A DNA stretch of 64,000 nt from Natrinema salinisoli (GTDB lineage: Archaea > Halobacteriota > Halobacteria > Halobacteriales > Natrialbaceae): contig NZ_CP084469.1 of assembly GCF_020405205.1 (NCBI RefSeq), positions 62,001 through 126,000 on the forward strand, written 5' to 3'. How positions within the stretch are numbered: position 1 is the first letter of the stretch; every line of letters starts with the position of its first letter. Both the position numbers and the translations under genes were made by a program. Shown one piece after another: positions 56,316 through 64,000 of this stretch. The notes below the pieces were generated by a model that was not told the DNA's origin, did no database searches, and saw nothing but the letters and a program-made list of their open reading frames with translations.

Positions 56316-57317
56316 TTATCCGAACAGCAGGCCAGTCCGCTCCACCTCGTAGACCAATGCCACCGCCAACATCACCAGCATCGGCAACACATCATCGCGA
56401 AGCCCACTCACCTCCTCAAACGACGCGTTCCCATACCGGGACAAAACAAACTGGAACAGTCCCTGAAGCGGTAATGCCGACAGCCCTAACAACACCGTCA
56501 ATATCACCGTATACAACAACGTACTCCCAGTCACCCAGTACATGATCGGCACCGAGATCAACGCACCTACCACCAGCACTCCCAACGTCGCCCCGAGCAC
56601 GACGGACATGGTGAACTCTTTCGAACCCTGAACCTGCCGGTTCACTCCCTGATACTGGATCTTCCGTATTGCCGGATGCTCGTCATTGAATGCTTTTAGT
56701 GACACCTGTAGCAGGAACCGTGCACTCTCCAGCAGTCCATGGTTGAAATAGCTGCGACGATCCTTCACAGCCCGATTATGGAGCTTCACTGCCACCCAAA
56801 AGAAGAGATCGCCGAACACGAACTCATAGAGAAACAGCAGCGCATACGCGGACACGAACAATCCTATCGCCAAAACCAGGAGGACGTCCCCTGAAACGAC
56901 CGCGACAATGGACTCCGCAACGAAGACCGCCATATAGATCGCCGAGAACATGATCAGATACTGCATCCAACCCGTGGTTTTCCGCATCATCTGATCCGTG
57001 TCAATGAACGCGTTGTCCAGTATCATCTTCCGGACCAGGGTTATCCCCAGCAATAGTAGCGCAGCGATCGTCCCACCTGCTTCCAGCAGCGATGACGAGA
57101 TTGATACTGTGAGGACTGCAGTCGCGATGAGTGCTGCCAGTGCCACTTCGAACGCCACAGTCTGGTCTGGTTCCTTCCCGAATACCTCCGAGATGTTGAT
57201 CGGGTCACGTAACACGATCTGTTCGTGCAGTGTGAAGAGGTCGGGAAGATTCTCCGCCATCTGTTGCGGCTTTTCCTCGCGGCGGAGATCATCGCGGTGC
57301 TCCGATTCCAACTCCAT
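56316..57317 (-). CDS. Polytopic membrane protein
   Basis: A 333-residue protein. The N-terminal 55 residues are polar. About eight hydrophobic segments follow, including VALAALIATAVLTVSISSSL, IAALLLLGITLVRKMIL, MFSAIYMAVFVAESIVAVVS, VLLVLAIGLFVSAYALLFLY, VVLGATLGVLVVGALISVPI and LYTVILTVLLGLSALPL. A basic cytoplasmic loop (AVKLHNRAVKDRRSYFNHGL) lies mid-protein. No family recognised. It may be part of the surface or transfer machinery, or cargo. Confidence 0.65.
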   Translation of the reverse strand: MELESEHRDDLRREEKPQQMAENLPDLFTLHEQIVLRDPINISEVFGKEPDQTVAFEVALAALIATAVLTVSISSSLLEAGGTIAALLLLGITLVRKMILDNAFIDTDQMMRKTTGWMQYLIMFSAIYMAVFVAESIVAVVSGDVLLVLAIGLFVSAYALLFLYEFVFGDLFFWVAVKLHNRAVKDRRSYFNHGLLESARFLLQVSLKAFNDEHPAIRKIQYQGVNRQVQGSKEFTMSVVLGATLGVLVVGALISVPIMYWVTGSTLLYTVILTVLLGLSALPLQGLFQFVLSRYGNASFEEVSGLRDDVLPMLVMLAVALVYEVERTGLLFG

Positions 57318-57427
57318 GAATCGTTCTCGCTAGTTGATTAGAAAGGAGGCCGATAGGTCTTGTGCGTAGTCCGTGGTCCAGCACGAATCTCAATCACCTA
57401 CCCTGCCTTTTCCAACCAGAGATAGGC

Positions 57428-58393
57428 TCAGAACCAGTCCTCGGTACCGACGATGCACTGGACCTCGTCCGGATCGTAGTGCGTGTAGTGGTCGGTCATC
57501 TCCGTCGCCGCATCCTGCTTATCGTCCTGACTCCCGTGACCCATGTACTGCTGTGCCGCCTCCGATCCCTCCTCTTTCTTGATCCGGGTGTTCCGGTTAT
57601 GCCGCAGCCAGTGCGGCGTCATCTCCGTCTCACCGCTCTCCGGGTCGATGCACACACCGGCCTCGGTAAACCCTGCCTCGACATGGTTCCGATACGTGTT
57701 CGGCGACATGGGGAATACCTCGTCGTCCGCAGCCAGATTATTCTCCTCGATGTGGTTCTGAAGCAGGTCAGCGGTCTTGGGCGTCAATTCAACGGTCCGG
57801 TATCCGGCCTGCGTCTTCGGCGCCTCGATCGTGTTCTTCTCCGTCTTCTTCTTCGTGATCGACACGGCTGCCCCGACCTCCGGATGCTCGAAATCGATAT
57901 CATTGACCGTGACTGCTCGCATCTCACCGAGCCGACACCCGGTCTCGAACAGGAACCGGATCGCCCGCTCACCGCGGTCCGACGCCAGCTGGCAGGCACG
58001 ACGGACATCATCAGTCCGGATGAACTCCGGTTCCGTCTCCCCAGACTCAAACGCTTCCTCCGGCCACCGATCCTTCTCCACCTTATCCCGGATGTCCAGC
58101 AGCTGGTCTTGGGCACGGGTCGAATCCAGGTGCGACGCAACATACTCAAGGAAATCCCGGATATGCGAAAGCCGTGTACCTGACACAGTGATCCGGTCGG
58201 TCTCGAAGAAATCGCGGATCGCGTCCAACGCCTCGTACGGTTCCGTGGTGTCGATCGTTTCCTGCTCGTCGTCCAGATAGTCCGTGAGGTGGCGGACGGT
58301 GATCGCCTTCTGATCGGCCGTGGTCTCGGCCTGTTTCGCTTTCCGTCGATCGATGTAGTCATCCCTGTACGTGCTCAGCCTGATCTCGACCAT
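57428..58393 (-). CDS. Tyrosine recombinase / integrase 2
   Basis: A 321-residue recombinase. The core-binding domain covers residues 15-115 (ALDAIRDFFETDRITVSGTR). The catalytic domain has box I FLFETGCRLGEMRAVTVNDI (Arg in RLGEMR), a Lys-bearing hairpin (ITKKKTEKNTIEAPKTQAGY), box II TPHWLRHNRNTRIKKEEGS (H-x-x-R), GHGSQDD and the nucleophile in TDHYTHYD. It is unrelated in detail to integrase 1, so it may mobilise this element's right part, a nested element, or act on resolution. It lies on the minus strand with a 5' TATA-like region at about 58437. Confidence 0.88.
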   Translation of the reverse strand: MVEIRLSTYRDDYIDRRKAKQAETTADQKAITVRHLTDYLDDEQETIDTTEPYEALDAIRDFFETDRITVSGTRLSHIRDFLEYVASHLDSTRAQDQLLDIRDKVEKDRWPEEAFESGETEPEFIRTDDVRRACQLASDRGERAIRFLFETGCRLGEMRAVTVNDIDFEHPEVGAAVSITKKKTEKNTIEAPKTQAGYRTVELTPKTADLLQNHIEENNLAADDEVFPMSPNTYRNHVEAGFTEAGVCIDPESGETEMTPHWLRHNRNTRIKKEEGSEAAQQYMGHGSQDDKQDAATEMTDHYTHYDPDEVQCIVGTEDWF

Positions 58394-58530
58394 CGCCCTG
58401 CCCCCTCGGAATTCCCGTAAAGATATGCGTGAAGAGTATTTAAGTAAATTTGCAGATTAAGTCAGGCGAACCGCGAGCGGGAGACCGATTGTCCTACGAG
58501 CAGTTAGAGGCGAACCGCCGAAGAGCGGCG

Positions 58531-59016
58531 TTAGATTTCGGTCTGTTCGATGAACGTGATCGCGTCCTCGATTACGGCTTTGGCCGCTTCCCGTTCGTCG
58601 TCATCGATATCCAGCGTCTCGAGGTAGCCGTATTCGTGTACGAGGTTCTTCCGGTATCGAACCACGTCCTGCAGCGTCTCCTGGTGTTCGTCGAACAACC
58701 CGAGGACGGCCGTCATGTCCTGGTACCGGCCGAGGCTCTCCCGGCCGTACAGCTTCTCGAACTGCTCGTCGGTGATGTCGTACCGGTCCGCGATCGCCCG
58801 GCTCAGGACGCTCTCGAGGCGGGTCGACGTCATCACCAGTGCTTCAGTGATTGTACCATTCTCCAGTCTGTCTCGGATGTTGTCCGCGGAGAACCCGATC
58901 GTGACTGATGCGTTGGCGACTGCGGTCGCTTCTGCGGTGGCGGCCGGCGCGGAGACCGTGACGTTCTTCGTCGTGTCCGATGACTTGTCAGCGCTATCGG
59001 AGGGGTGATCTGTCAT
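58531..59016 (-). CDS. HEPN-like helical protein
   Basis: A 161-residue protein from ATG 59016. A Thr/Ala-rich linker (residues 1-40) precedes a helical bundle: NIRDRLENGTITEALVMTST, LSRAIADRYDITDEQFEKLY, VVRYRKNLVHEYGYLE. The last segment fits R-x4-H of HEPN domains, as does the 34121 protein. The family often gives RNase toxins or their non-catalytic relatives. Not paired with a visible antitoxin. Confidence 0.6.
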   Translation of the reverse strand: MTDHPSDSADKSSDTTKNVTVSAPAATAEATAVANASVTIGFSADNIRDRLENGTITEALVMTSTRLESVLSRAIADRYDITDEQFEKLYGRESLGRYQDMTAVLGLFDEHQETLQDVVRYRKNLVHEYGYLETLDIDDDEREAAKAVIEDAITFIEQTEI

Positions 59017-59103
59017 GATCAACCGTCCTATCCGCGTGTCCGAGATAAGCGTTTCCCTACACATGTTGCCGATTTATATGTGTCATGGTAGCGTACCGAG
59101 AGA

Positions 59104-59253
59104 TCATCCGAGATACATCGAATGCAGCAGGTACCCGCCGAGAAACAGCATCTTCAGGACGAACACGGTGCCGAAGCGTTTCAGCCACCGGGCCTGCCCG
59201 GAGGTCAGCCACCGTTCCTCGTCCCGACGCCGATTATCCACAGCACGGATCAC
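59104..59253 (-). CDS. Small single-helix membrane protein
   Basis: A 49-residue protein from GTG 59253, which overlaps the upstream stop as GTGA. A charged N-terminus (DNRRRDEERWLTSGQARWL) is followed by one helix (TVFVLKMLFLGGYLLHSM). Unknown function. Confidence 0.6.
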   Translation of the reverse strand: MIRAVDNRRRDEERWLTSGQARWLKRFGTVFVLKMLFLGGYLLHSMYLG

Positions 59254-59525
59254 CGCGTGTATAACGCGTAAATCGTCGATCGAGTGAACTTGCCGTTCGG
59301 GTATTTCTGGACGCGGACGTTCCGATACTTCTTGACTCGGTAGTTGCGGATCTCGTTGTTCGCCTTCATCCGCTCGCCCTCACGCTTCACTTCGCGCTTC
59401 GCATGGGCACCGCCCACCCGGAAGAAGTTCTCATACGTGTATCGGCGGCCCTTGTCGTCCTTGATAGTGCGGCCTACCAGGTCACTCGGCGTGTTCACCG
59501 GTCCCGAATTCCTGTGGTATCCCAT
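59250..59525 (-). CDS. Small basic protein
   Basis: A 91-residue protein from ATG 59525. Lys/Arg-rich throughout (FRVGGAHAKREVKREGERMK, NYRVKKYRNVRVQKYPNGK), which is unusual in a haloarchaeal proteome and suggests nucleic-acid binding. It overlaps or abuts both neighbours, so it is part of the minus-strand cluster with the exported proteins. Confidence 0.6.
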   Translation of the reverse strand: MGYHRNSGPVNTPSDLVGRTIKDDKGRRYTYENFFRVGGAHAKREVKREGERMKANNEIRNYRVKKYRNVRVQKYPNGKFTRSTIYALYTR

Positions 59526-59526
59526 C

Positions 59527-60066
59527 TTACCGTTCACCCCTTGCAGCTGGCGTTGGTGTTCCAGCGCTTGGCCGGTCCGAGATCTCCGGATTCGCCGGCA
59601 GATCGGTCGGCAGACGCTGCTGGGCCTGCATTACCTGGTTGATCGCCGTATCCAATCCGTCATGCGCCTCCGCTGGGACACGGTCGCGGACCTCCCGGAG
59701 CAACGTTTCGGCATCCCTGAGCTGTCGCTGTGGATTGCTCCCGTCATCATTGACACTGTGTGCGACCTGTGCGAACCGGGATGCATCCACTGCCGCTTGT
59801 TCTGCGGCCGCCGTATCACCGTCCTCTGCTGCGGCCAACGCTTCCCATGCGCGTTCCTCGACTACGCTACTGGCCCGCTTCACACCGACCGATATCCACA
59901 CGGTATCCAGTGCAACATCTAGACCATATAGTGGGCTGTCCGCATTGATGAGACCGGGCCGCGGATCCGCATCGTCATCGATTGTACTGTTGCTTGTTGT
60001 TTGGCCGGCCGCGCCAGCAGCCAAGACAAGTACCACGCCGCAAACTACGAGTATTCGTCCCATCAC
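59527..60066 (-). CDS. Exported DUF5667-like protein
   Basis: A 179-residue protein with a signal peptide (GRILVVCGVVLVLAAGAAGQ). The mature part, LINADSPLYGLDVALDTVWI then SVVEERAWEALAAAEDGDTA, resembles DUF5667, a helical extracytoplasmic domain. A Pro/Thr-rich C-terminus follows. Together with 60080-60883 it forms a small exported gene pair. Confidence 0.7.
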   Translation of the reverse strand: MMGRILVVCGVVLVLAAGAAGQTTSNSTIDDDADPRPGLINADSPLYGLDVALDTVWISVGVKRASSVVEERAWEALAAAEDGDTAAAEQAAVDASRFAQVAHSVNDDGSNPQRQLRDAETLLREVRDRVPAEAHDGLDTAINQVMQAQQRLPTDLPANPEISDRPSAGTPTPAARGER

Positions 60067-60079
60067 ACATCACGTCGTA

Positions 60080-60883
60080 TCATCGGAATACATCGGTTAT
60101 CCGCTCCCAGAGATCGAGGACCGCGTCGACCGTCCAGTGGCGCTCCTCGTCATCACCGGTATCATCTGTTTCATCGACTGTCTCATCCGTGTTGTCACCG
60201 GTATCTGTACTGTCTTCACTGTCGCTATCGTCAGAACTGGTGTCACCGTCAGTTTCGGTATCATCGGTTTCGTCGGTTCCATCGTCACTATCCGTATCGT
60301 CTGTATCATCTGTGGAGTCGTCTGTTGGCTCTGGATCAGGCGAGGTGGTTTCGACGGTGAACGTATCGTGATCTGGATCGCCGACCGAGTCGTCGTCCAG
60401 GCAGTACAGATACCCCATGGCTTCCCACTCTCCTGCGGGTGCATCATCCGGGAGCTGGATGGTGACCTCACCGGTCACGAGCTGGTCAGTCATGACTGAG
60501 CCGTCGTACTTTTGCAGCGAGTTGGATCCGCGAAGATCGGTGACGCTGCTTTCTGGTTCTCGTACCTCGACGCGGAACTCGGTGTTGTCGCAACTGGTGT
60601 GTGCGGTATCGGTGAACTCGAGGTCCACGGTGTCACCGGGTGCGTATGTATCGTCGACGGTGTCGACGACGGCCAGCGACGGCGGCTCGAGGTCAAACGG
60701 GAGAATCCGCGAGGACAGTGTCGGGTTGCTGACGGTCGTATCGATACTGATCCTGTCGTCAGTCCCTGCTACACTGGGATTGGGATCAAATCCGTCACTG
60801 CTACCAACAGAGAGTGAGCTGATTCCGGCTGCGACAACGAGTAGTCCGATCCCGAAGAGAACTGCAAGGATTCGCCGGTTCAT
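60080..60883 (-). CDS. Exported protein with long Asp/Thr-rich linker and C-terminal helix
   Basis: A 267-residue protein. Signal/anchor: RILAVLFGIGLLVVAAGISS (residues 4-23). An Ig-like domain with two cysteine pairs (HTSCDNTEFRVEVREPESSV, AMGYLYCLDDDSVGD) is followed by about 75 residues of Asp/Thr/Ser/Glu repeats (TDDTDDTDSDDGTDETDD). It ends with an amphipathic helix (AVLDLWERITDVFR). Probably wall-spanning and glycosylated. A TATA box lies 28-35 bases upstream of ATG 60883. Confidence 0.7.
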   Translation of the reverse strand: MNRRILAVLFGIGLLVVAAGISSLSVGSSDGFDPNPSVAGTDDRISIDTTVSNPTLSSRILPFDLEPPSLAVVDTVDDTYAPGDTVDLEFTDTAHTSCDNTEFRVEVREPESSVTDLRGSNSLQKYDGSVMTDQLVTGEVTIQLPDDAPAGEWEAMGYLYCLDDDSVGDPDHDTFTVETTSPDPEPTDDSTDDTDDTDSDDGTDETDDTETDGDTSSDDSDSEDSTDTGDNTDETVDETDDTGDDEERHWTVDAVLDLWERITDVFR

Positions 60884-60910
60884 GGCTGTAGATGTGTGCG
60901 CGAAAACCGT

Positions 60911-60918
60911 TTATATAA
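60911..60918 (-). promoter_or_regulatory. TATA box of the exported-protein pair
   Basis: GGTTATATAAACGG on the minus strand, about 31 bases from the start at 60883: the expected position for a leaderless transcript. It is arranged back-to-back with the plus-strand box at 60937. Confidence 0.7.
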
Positions 60919-60936
60919 CCAACACCTTGGAGGAGT

Positions 60937-60951
60937 AATTATATAAACTGG
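60937..60951 (+). promoter_or_regulatory. TATA box AATTATATAAACTGG
   Basis: Nearly the same element as at 24833 and 25699; it lies 34-48 bases upstream of ATG 60985. Confidence 0.65.
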
Positions 60952-60984
60952 CTTATAACATACCACTATCAGGTGATTCATATT

Positions 60985-61137
60985 ATGAATCGAACAGCAC
61001 TCGCACACGATGATCTGCCCCCGCATATCCAGCGTTGGGCAGAAACCTACGACGAAACCGTTGTCAAACAGGAAGAGGAGAACGGCCGGACCTCGTACGC
61101 ATTCGAGGGTGATGTCTCCGATGAGGTGACCACCTAA
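60985..61137 (+). CDS. Small acidic protein
   Basis: A 50-residue protein (MNRTALAHDDLPPHIQRWAE, YAFEGDVSDEVTT). It follows a strong divergent promoter and ends at TAA overlapping the next ATG (TAATG). Unknown. Confidence 0.6.
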   Translation: MNRTALAHDDLPPHIQRWAETYDETVVKQEEENGRTSYAFEGDVSDEVTT

Positions 61138-61274
61138 TGTCTCCACAGCAAGGACACCCCGGCATGGCGTTCATATCCGGGTACTTCGGTGGTCAGGTGG
61201 ACCGGAACGCGTCACCCGTCGAACTCGGTTCCTGGTTTGCTGGCAACCGATATCAGGACCAGCATGACCGCTAA
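61137..61274 (+). CDS. Small protein
   Basis: A 45-residue protein whose ATG overlaps the upstream stop. Gly/Ser/aromatic-rich (GMAFISGYFGGQVDRNASP, GSWFAGNRYQDQHDR). No known motif; coding supported by the overlap and promoter. Confidence 0.5.
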   Translation: MSPQQGHPGMAFISGYFGGQVDRNASPVELGSWFAGNRYQDQHDR

Positions 61275-61440
61275 GGATGCTGCATCACTGGTTCTTCTCC
61301 TTCTCTCTTTTTCTCTAGACTCTCAGTCAAACCCGTATCAGCAGTCAGAATCAGAAGGAAAGTGAGGAGAGAGCAGCCCGCCACACCCGATCGAGGTGAA
61401 CAGCACTCGCAGGTGTCGACGAATCCTCTAGGAGGAAGGA

Positions 61441-61601
61441 TGGCGACCGGCGACACCAAGTGGCGTGGCAGGCGCTCTAACTTCTACCTCTACACTGGTT
61501 CCGTGACTTCATTTTTAAAAAGATATGCTGTCTTGATCTTCAACCCGCGTATCATTATCTCGTCCGATAGTGGTCAGGAGGTTGCTATAAGGCAAGTTTA
61601 A
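61441..61601 (+). CDS. Doubtful small ORF in the 61.3-61.6 kb gap
   Basis: A 53-codon ATG frame preceded by GGAGGAAGG (61430-61438), a good ribosome-binding site. The product has a basic start (MATGDTKWRGRRSNF) and a hydrophobic middle. The rest of 61275-61628 shows no convincing gene. The codon use is not strongly haloarchaeal, so this may be chance. Confidence 0.3.
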
Positions 61602-61628
61602 TGATCAGACCGGTGGCACTCATTCGCC

Positions 61629-64000
61629 ATGGACTATGCGGATCGGCACTCAGACTTCGACCGGTTTGACCCCCAGGTACAAACACTTCTCGAGGCTATC
61701 GTAGAAAATCACCAGCGTTGGGGTGCCGATGATGCAAATCCTACTCCAGTAACAGAGGCCCTCAAATATCATTCTCAGCCAGTTCAACGCCCTGATAGGC
61801 AATCGTATGATGGAGAAGACGAATACATTGAGGAGGTACTGCATGATGTCCTTGGATTTGAAGAGTTGATTCCGTTCCAGGAAAAATGCTGGACCCGCTT
61901 GAAGGAGATGCGGCGAGCCCGGTCAGATGAAGGTGAAACTCAAGCTGCGATGTTAACCGCGCCAACTGGGTTCGGCAAGACGGAAGGATTCTCTGGACCC
62001 TTATTCCACGATCTCGCATTCAACAACGGTGAGGGATTTGGGAAAACCGCGATTGTCTATCCGCGGAACGCGTTGCTTGAAGATCAACTTGAGCGCTTCC
62101 TCGTCACGTTACATGAGATGAACGAGGAATACGACGCCAACATCTCGATCGGGATTTATAACGGCAATGTTCCGCGGGATAACAGTGATGTTGCGACAAG
62201 TTCGCTCGTTGAAGACGGTGAATTCGCGGTTGCACAGTGGACAGGAGGTGAGCATGAAGACGACCCCGTTGCACTAGAGTGGGATGACGACGCGTATGCG
62301 CTGACAGCTCCAGATGGTCCCACGTTCGGGGAAGACACACTGAAACTATCGCGTTCTGCTATGCAGCCGGATAATGGAGGAGATGTTCCCGACATTTTAC
62401 TTACGACCATCAACTCCTTAGAAAACTTTGCACTCAAACCAAATTACCATATAATCGACGAGTTCCGGACGGTCGTGTTTGATGAGGTTCATCTCTATAA
62501 CGGTATCTACGGATCGCACGCTTCACGCATTATCAAAAATACGCGTGAGTCGATCGCACGACGAGTCGATGACGATGTCGGAATGCTGTATATTGGCTCC
62601 AGTGCAACGATCGCCCAGCCCAAACAGTTCGGCAGTGATTTGTTCGGAGTAGATTCAGGCAGTACCTCCGTGATCAGGACAAGACCAGAGGATAAACGTG
62701 AGACCGACGACACGGAGCACTTCCACTTTGTGACTTCGGCAGAGGAAGTCGGAACGAGTTCCACGTTTATCCAGCAAATCCTGCTGTTTGCGCATGCGCT
62801 TCTGGACGAGCGTGATGACCGCGAGCGAAAGAAGGCGCTTGCCTTTATCGACAGTGTGAGTCAGGTCAACCAACGGTATTTCCAGATACGGGATTTCGAA
62901 AACGAAGGGCGGTGGCGTCATCACGATACTGATGAGGATGACTGGGATGCGGTCGCCAATGAGACTCCATATAGAGCCGCCAGGCCAACTGAGACACTTC
63001 CTGGACACGAGCTTATCCAAGATGACCTCAATATTGAGCGGACCACATCTGATCTCCGTCTTGGAGCAGACGAGTTCGGGAACACGGACCTAATACTGAG
63101 TACTTCCCTGCTCGAAGTAGGGATTGATATTCCAGCCATCAAGGTGATCAGCCAGTACCGGGCACCGTGGGAGATGTCCCAGTTCGTTCAACGAATCGGT
63201 CGTGCTTCGCGCCAAGAGGGGAATGACGCTCATTTCCTTGTCACATTGGAAAATGAAGGTGGTGATAGAACGCTGTTCCACCGAGCTGATCGGTTCCTTG
63301 AACCAGAAATCACCACCCCCCTGAACGTCGACAACGAGATTCTGATCTGGATTCACGATCAACTCTATCGCGCCTTTGAGATTATCTATCAACTCCGGAG
63401 CCAGCCGGGACTATCCAATAACGAGCAACGGGAAAATTTCCTTGAATCGTTCCTCAACGGTTCAGCTGAAGCCTCGTTCCAAGCATTTCTGCATCTGGTC
63501 CAGAATCCTAACACAATTTTGCAAAATACGTTTCAGCAGCAAGTCCGTGACTTGGACGGACTGGAGACCACAGATGGACTGCGACGGGCGTACCGTGAGT
63601 TGCAAGACATCCAAGACCGAGCCGTCTTCACGGAAATCGCTGGATTTGTCAATGAACCAGCGACACGCTTCACCCTCCAGCTGGAGGGGCGTGATGACCT
63701 CGATGAGTGGATAGATCAGGGATTGCGTACTCTGCGCACAGAAACTGAGGACCTGATAGACGATTCAGAGTCGGAAACTGCTGCTGCTGAACAGACGGTC
63801 GATGACATCCGTGATGACCTTGCGGACCTCACTGATCTGCTCACTGAGGATGAAATAGACCGCCGTGACCGGTATGACCGCCTCGACCGAATGCTGTACG
63901 ACATTCAGGGTGATCTGGCGTCTCTCGCGCAATCGTTGGACGGGGTACCCGATTCTTTCCCCTATAACCTGGGATACGGGGAGGCTATGGAGGCGCTGCA
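61629..64000 (+). CDS. SF2 DEAD/DEAH-box helicase, N-terminal 790 residues (truncated)
   Basis: An open frame of about 790 residues that leaves the window. Walker A/motif I is TAPTGFGKTEGFSG (about residue 110), motif II VFDEVHLYNG (about 287), motif III GSSATI, and in the second RecA domain TSLLEVGIDIPAIKVISQYR and QRIGRASR (motif VI, about 525). A long coiled-coil tail follows. The size and motif order resemble DISARM DrmA-type or other defence helicases. The rest of the system would lie to the right of the window. Confidence 0.75.
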   Translation, partial: MDYADRHSDFDRFDPQVQTLLEAIVENHQRWGADDANPTPVTEALKYHSQPVQRPDRQSYDGEDEYIEEVLHDVLGFEELIPFQEKCWTRLKEMRRARSDEGETQAAMLTAPTGFGKTEGFSGPLFHDLAFNNGEGFGKTAIVYPRNALLEDQLERFLVTLHEMNEEYDANISIGIYNGNVPRDNSDVATSSLVEDGEFAVAQWTGGEHEDDPVALEWDDDAYALTAPDGPTFGEDTLKLSRSAMQPDNGGDVPDILLTTINSLENFALKPNYHIIDEFRTVVFDEVHLYNGIYGSHASRIIKNTRESIARRVDDDVGMLYIGSSATIAQPKQFGSDLFGVDSGSTSVIRTRPEDKRETDDTEHFHFVTSAEEVGTSSTFIQQILLFAHALLDERDDRERKKALAFIDSVSQVNQRYFQIRDFENEGRWRHHDTDEDDWDAVANETPYRAARPTETLPGHELIQDDLNIERTTSDLRLGADEFGNTDLILSTSLLEVGIDIPAIKVISQYRAPWEMSQFVQRIGRASRQEGNDAHFLVTLENEGGDRTLFHRADRFLEPEITTPLNVDNEILIWIHDQLYRAFEIIYQLRSQPGLSNNEQRENFLESFLNGSAEASFQAFLHLVQNPNTILQNTFQQQVRDLDGLETTDGLRRAYRELQDIQDRAVFTEIAGFVNEPATRFTLQLEGRDDLDEWIDQGLRTLRTETEDLIDDSESETAAAEQTVDDIRDDLADLTDLLTEDEIDRRDRYDRLDRMLYDIQGDLASLAQSLDGVPDSFPYNLGYGEAMEAL

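Noticed and set aside
1-64000. CRISPR array
   Set aside because: No regularly spaced identical direct repeats of 24-40 bases with unique spacers were seen; the repeats found are origin palindromes, scattered 14-mers and Ig-module duplications.
1-64000. Insertion sequences or transposases
   Set aside because: No DDE, HUH or IS200/605 transposase motif was recognised in the window; only two tyrosine recombinases.

Overview
The window looks like a haloarchaeal chromosome (order not determined) carrying a large integrated mobile element. The evidence is strongly acidic proteins, GC-rich host genes, a lipid-synthesis UbiA prenyltransferase of the archaeal type, archaeal TATA boxes and Shine-Dalgarno sites, Orc1/Cdc6, HalOD1, TFS, TFB-like and DUF5518-type proteins. 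Positions 1-2200 are ordinary host sequence: a GH15-type glucoamylase start, a geranylgeranylglyceryl-phosphate prenyltransferase and a small acidic protein. A tRNA-Arg(TCG) at 2201-2275 is the likely integration site. From there the base composition drops and mobile-element genes begin with a tyrosine recombinase that points at the tRNA. No second copy of the tRNA 3' end was seen, so the element probably runs past the right edge of the window.

Replication and transfer block (2.3-21 kb): integrase; two cysteine-rich, treble-clef/RING-like zinc proteins; an NrS-1-type primase-polymerase; a DNA-binding regulator; Orc1/Cdc6 with an adjacent AT-rich origin built of inverted repeats. Then comes a long plus-strand operon of small membrane proteins, a secreted Ig-like protein, coiled-coil proteins, a HerA-type ATPase, a DUF932-like protein and a second HerA/TraD-like ATPase with a C-terminal winged helix and nuclease-like region. 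No relaxase was recognised.

Ubiquitin-like block (21-24.6 kb): a minus-strand cassette encoding a small beta-grasp-like protein ending in glycine, an E2-like protein and a fusion of a JAMM peptidase to an E1 (ThiF) adenylation domain, with a linked membrane protein. A divergent ArsR-like regulator has a perfect palindrome over its promoter.

Cell-surface block (24.8-42.3 kb): small membrane proteins, a membrane-anchored beta-rich protein with its own terminator, a membrane-anchored JAMM-motif peptidase, a probable fusexin (Fsx1/HAP2-like cell-cell fusion protein), a CARDB-repeat adhesin, a polytopic membrane protein and a giant 2254-residue adhesin. Together with the two ATPases this suggests an element that moves its DNA by building a surface apparatus and possibly fusing cells. 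Published haloarchaeal fusexin genes also sit in integrated mobile elements, as I recall.

Accessory block (42.3-64 kb): zinc-ribbon micro-proteins, HalOD1 and UspA proteins, a Tat-exported protein, a TFS-like transcription factor, two PD-(D/E)XK nucleases, a RelE-like toxin, a DsbA-like thioredoxin and a minus-strand operon of tiny membrane proteins with a HEXXH peptidase and a TFB-like regulator. A second tyrosine recombinase, a HEPN-like protein, two exported proteins and the start of a large SF2 helicase (possible defence system) follow.
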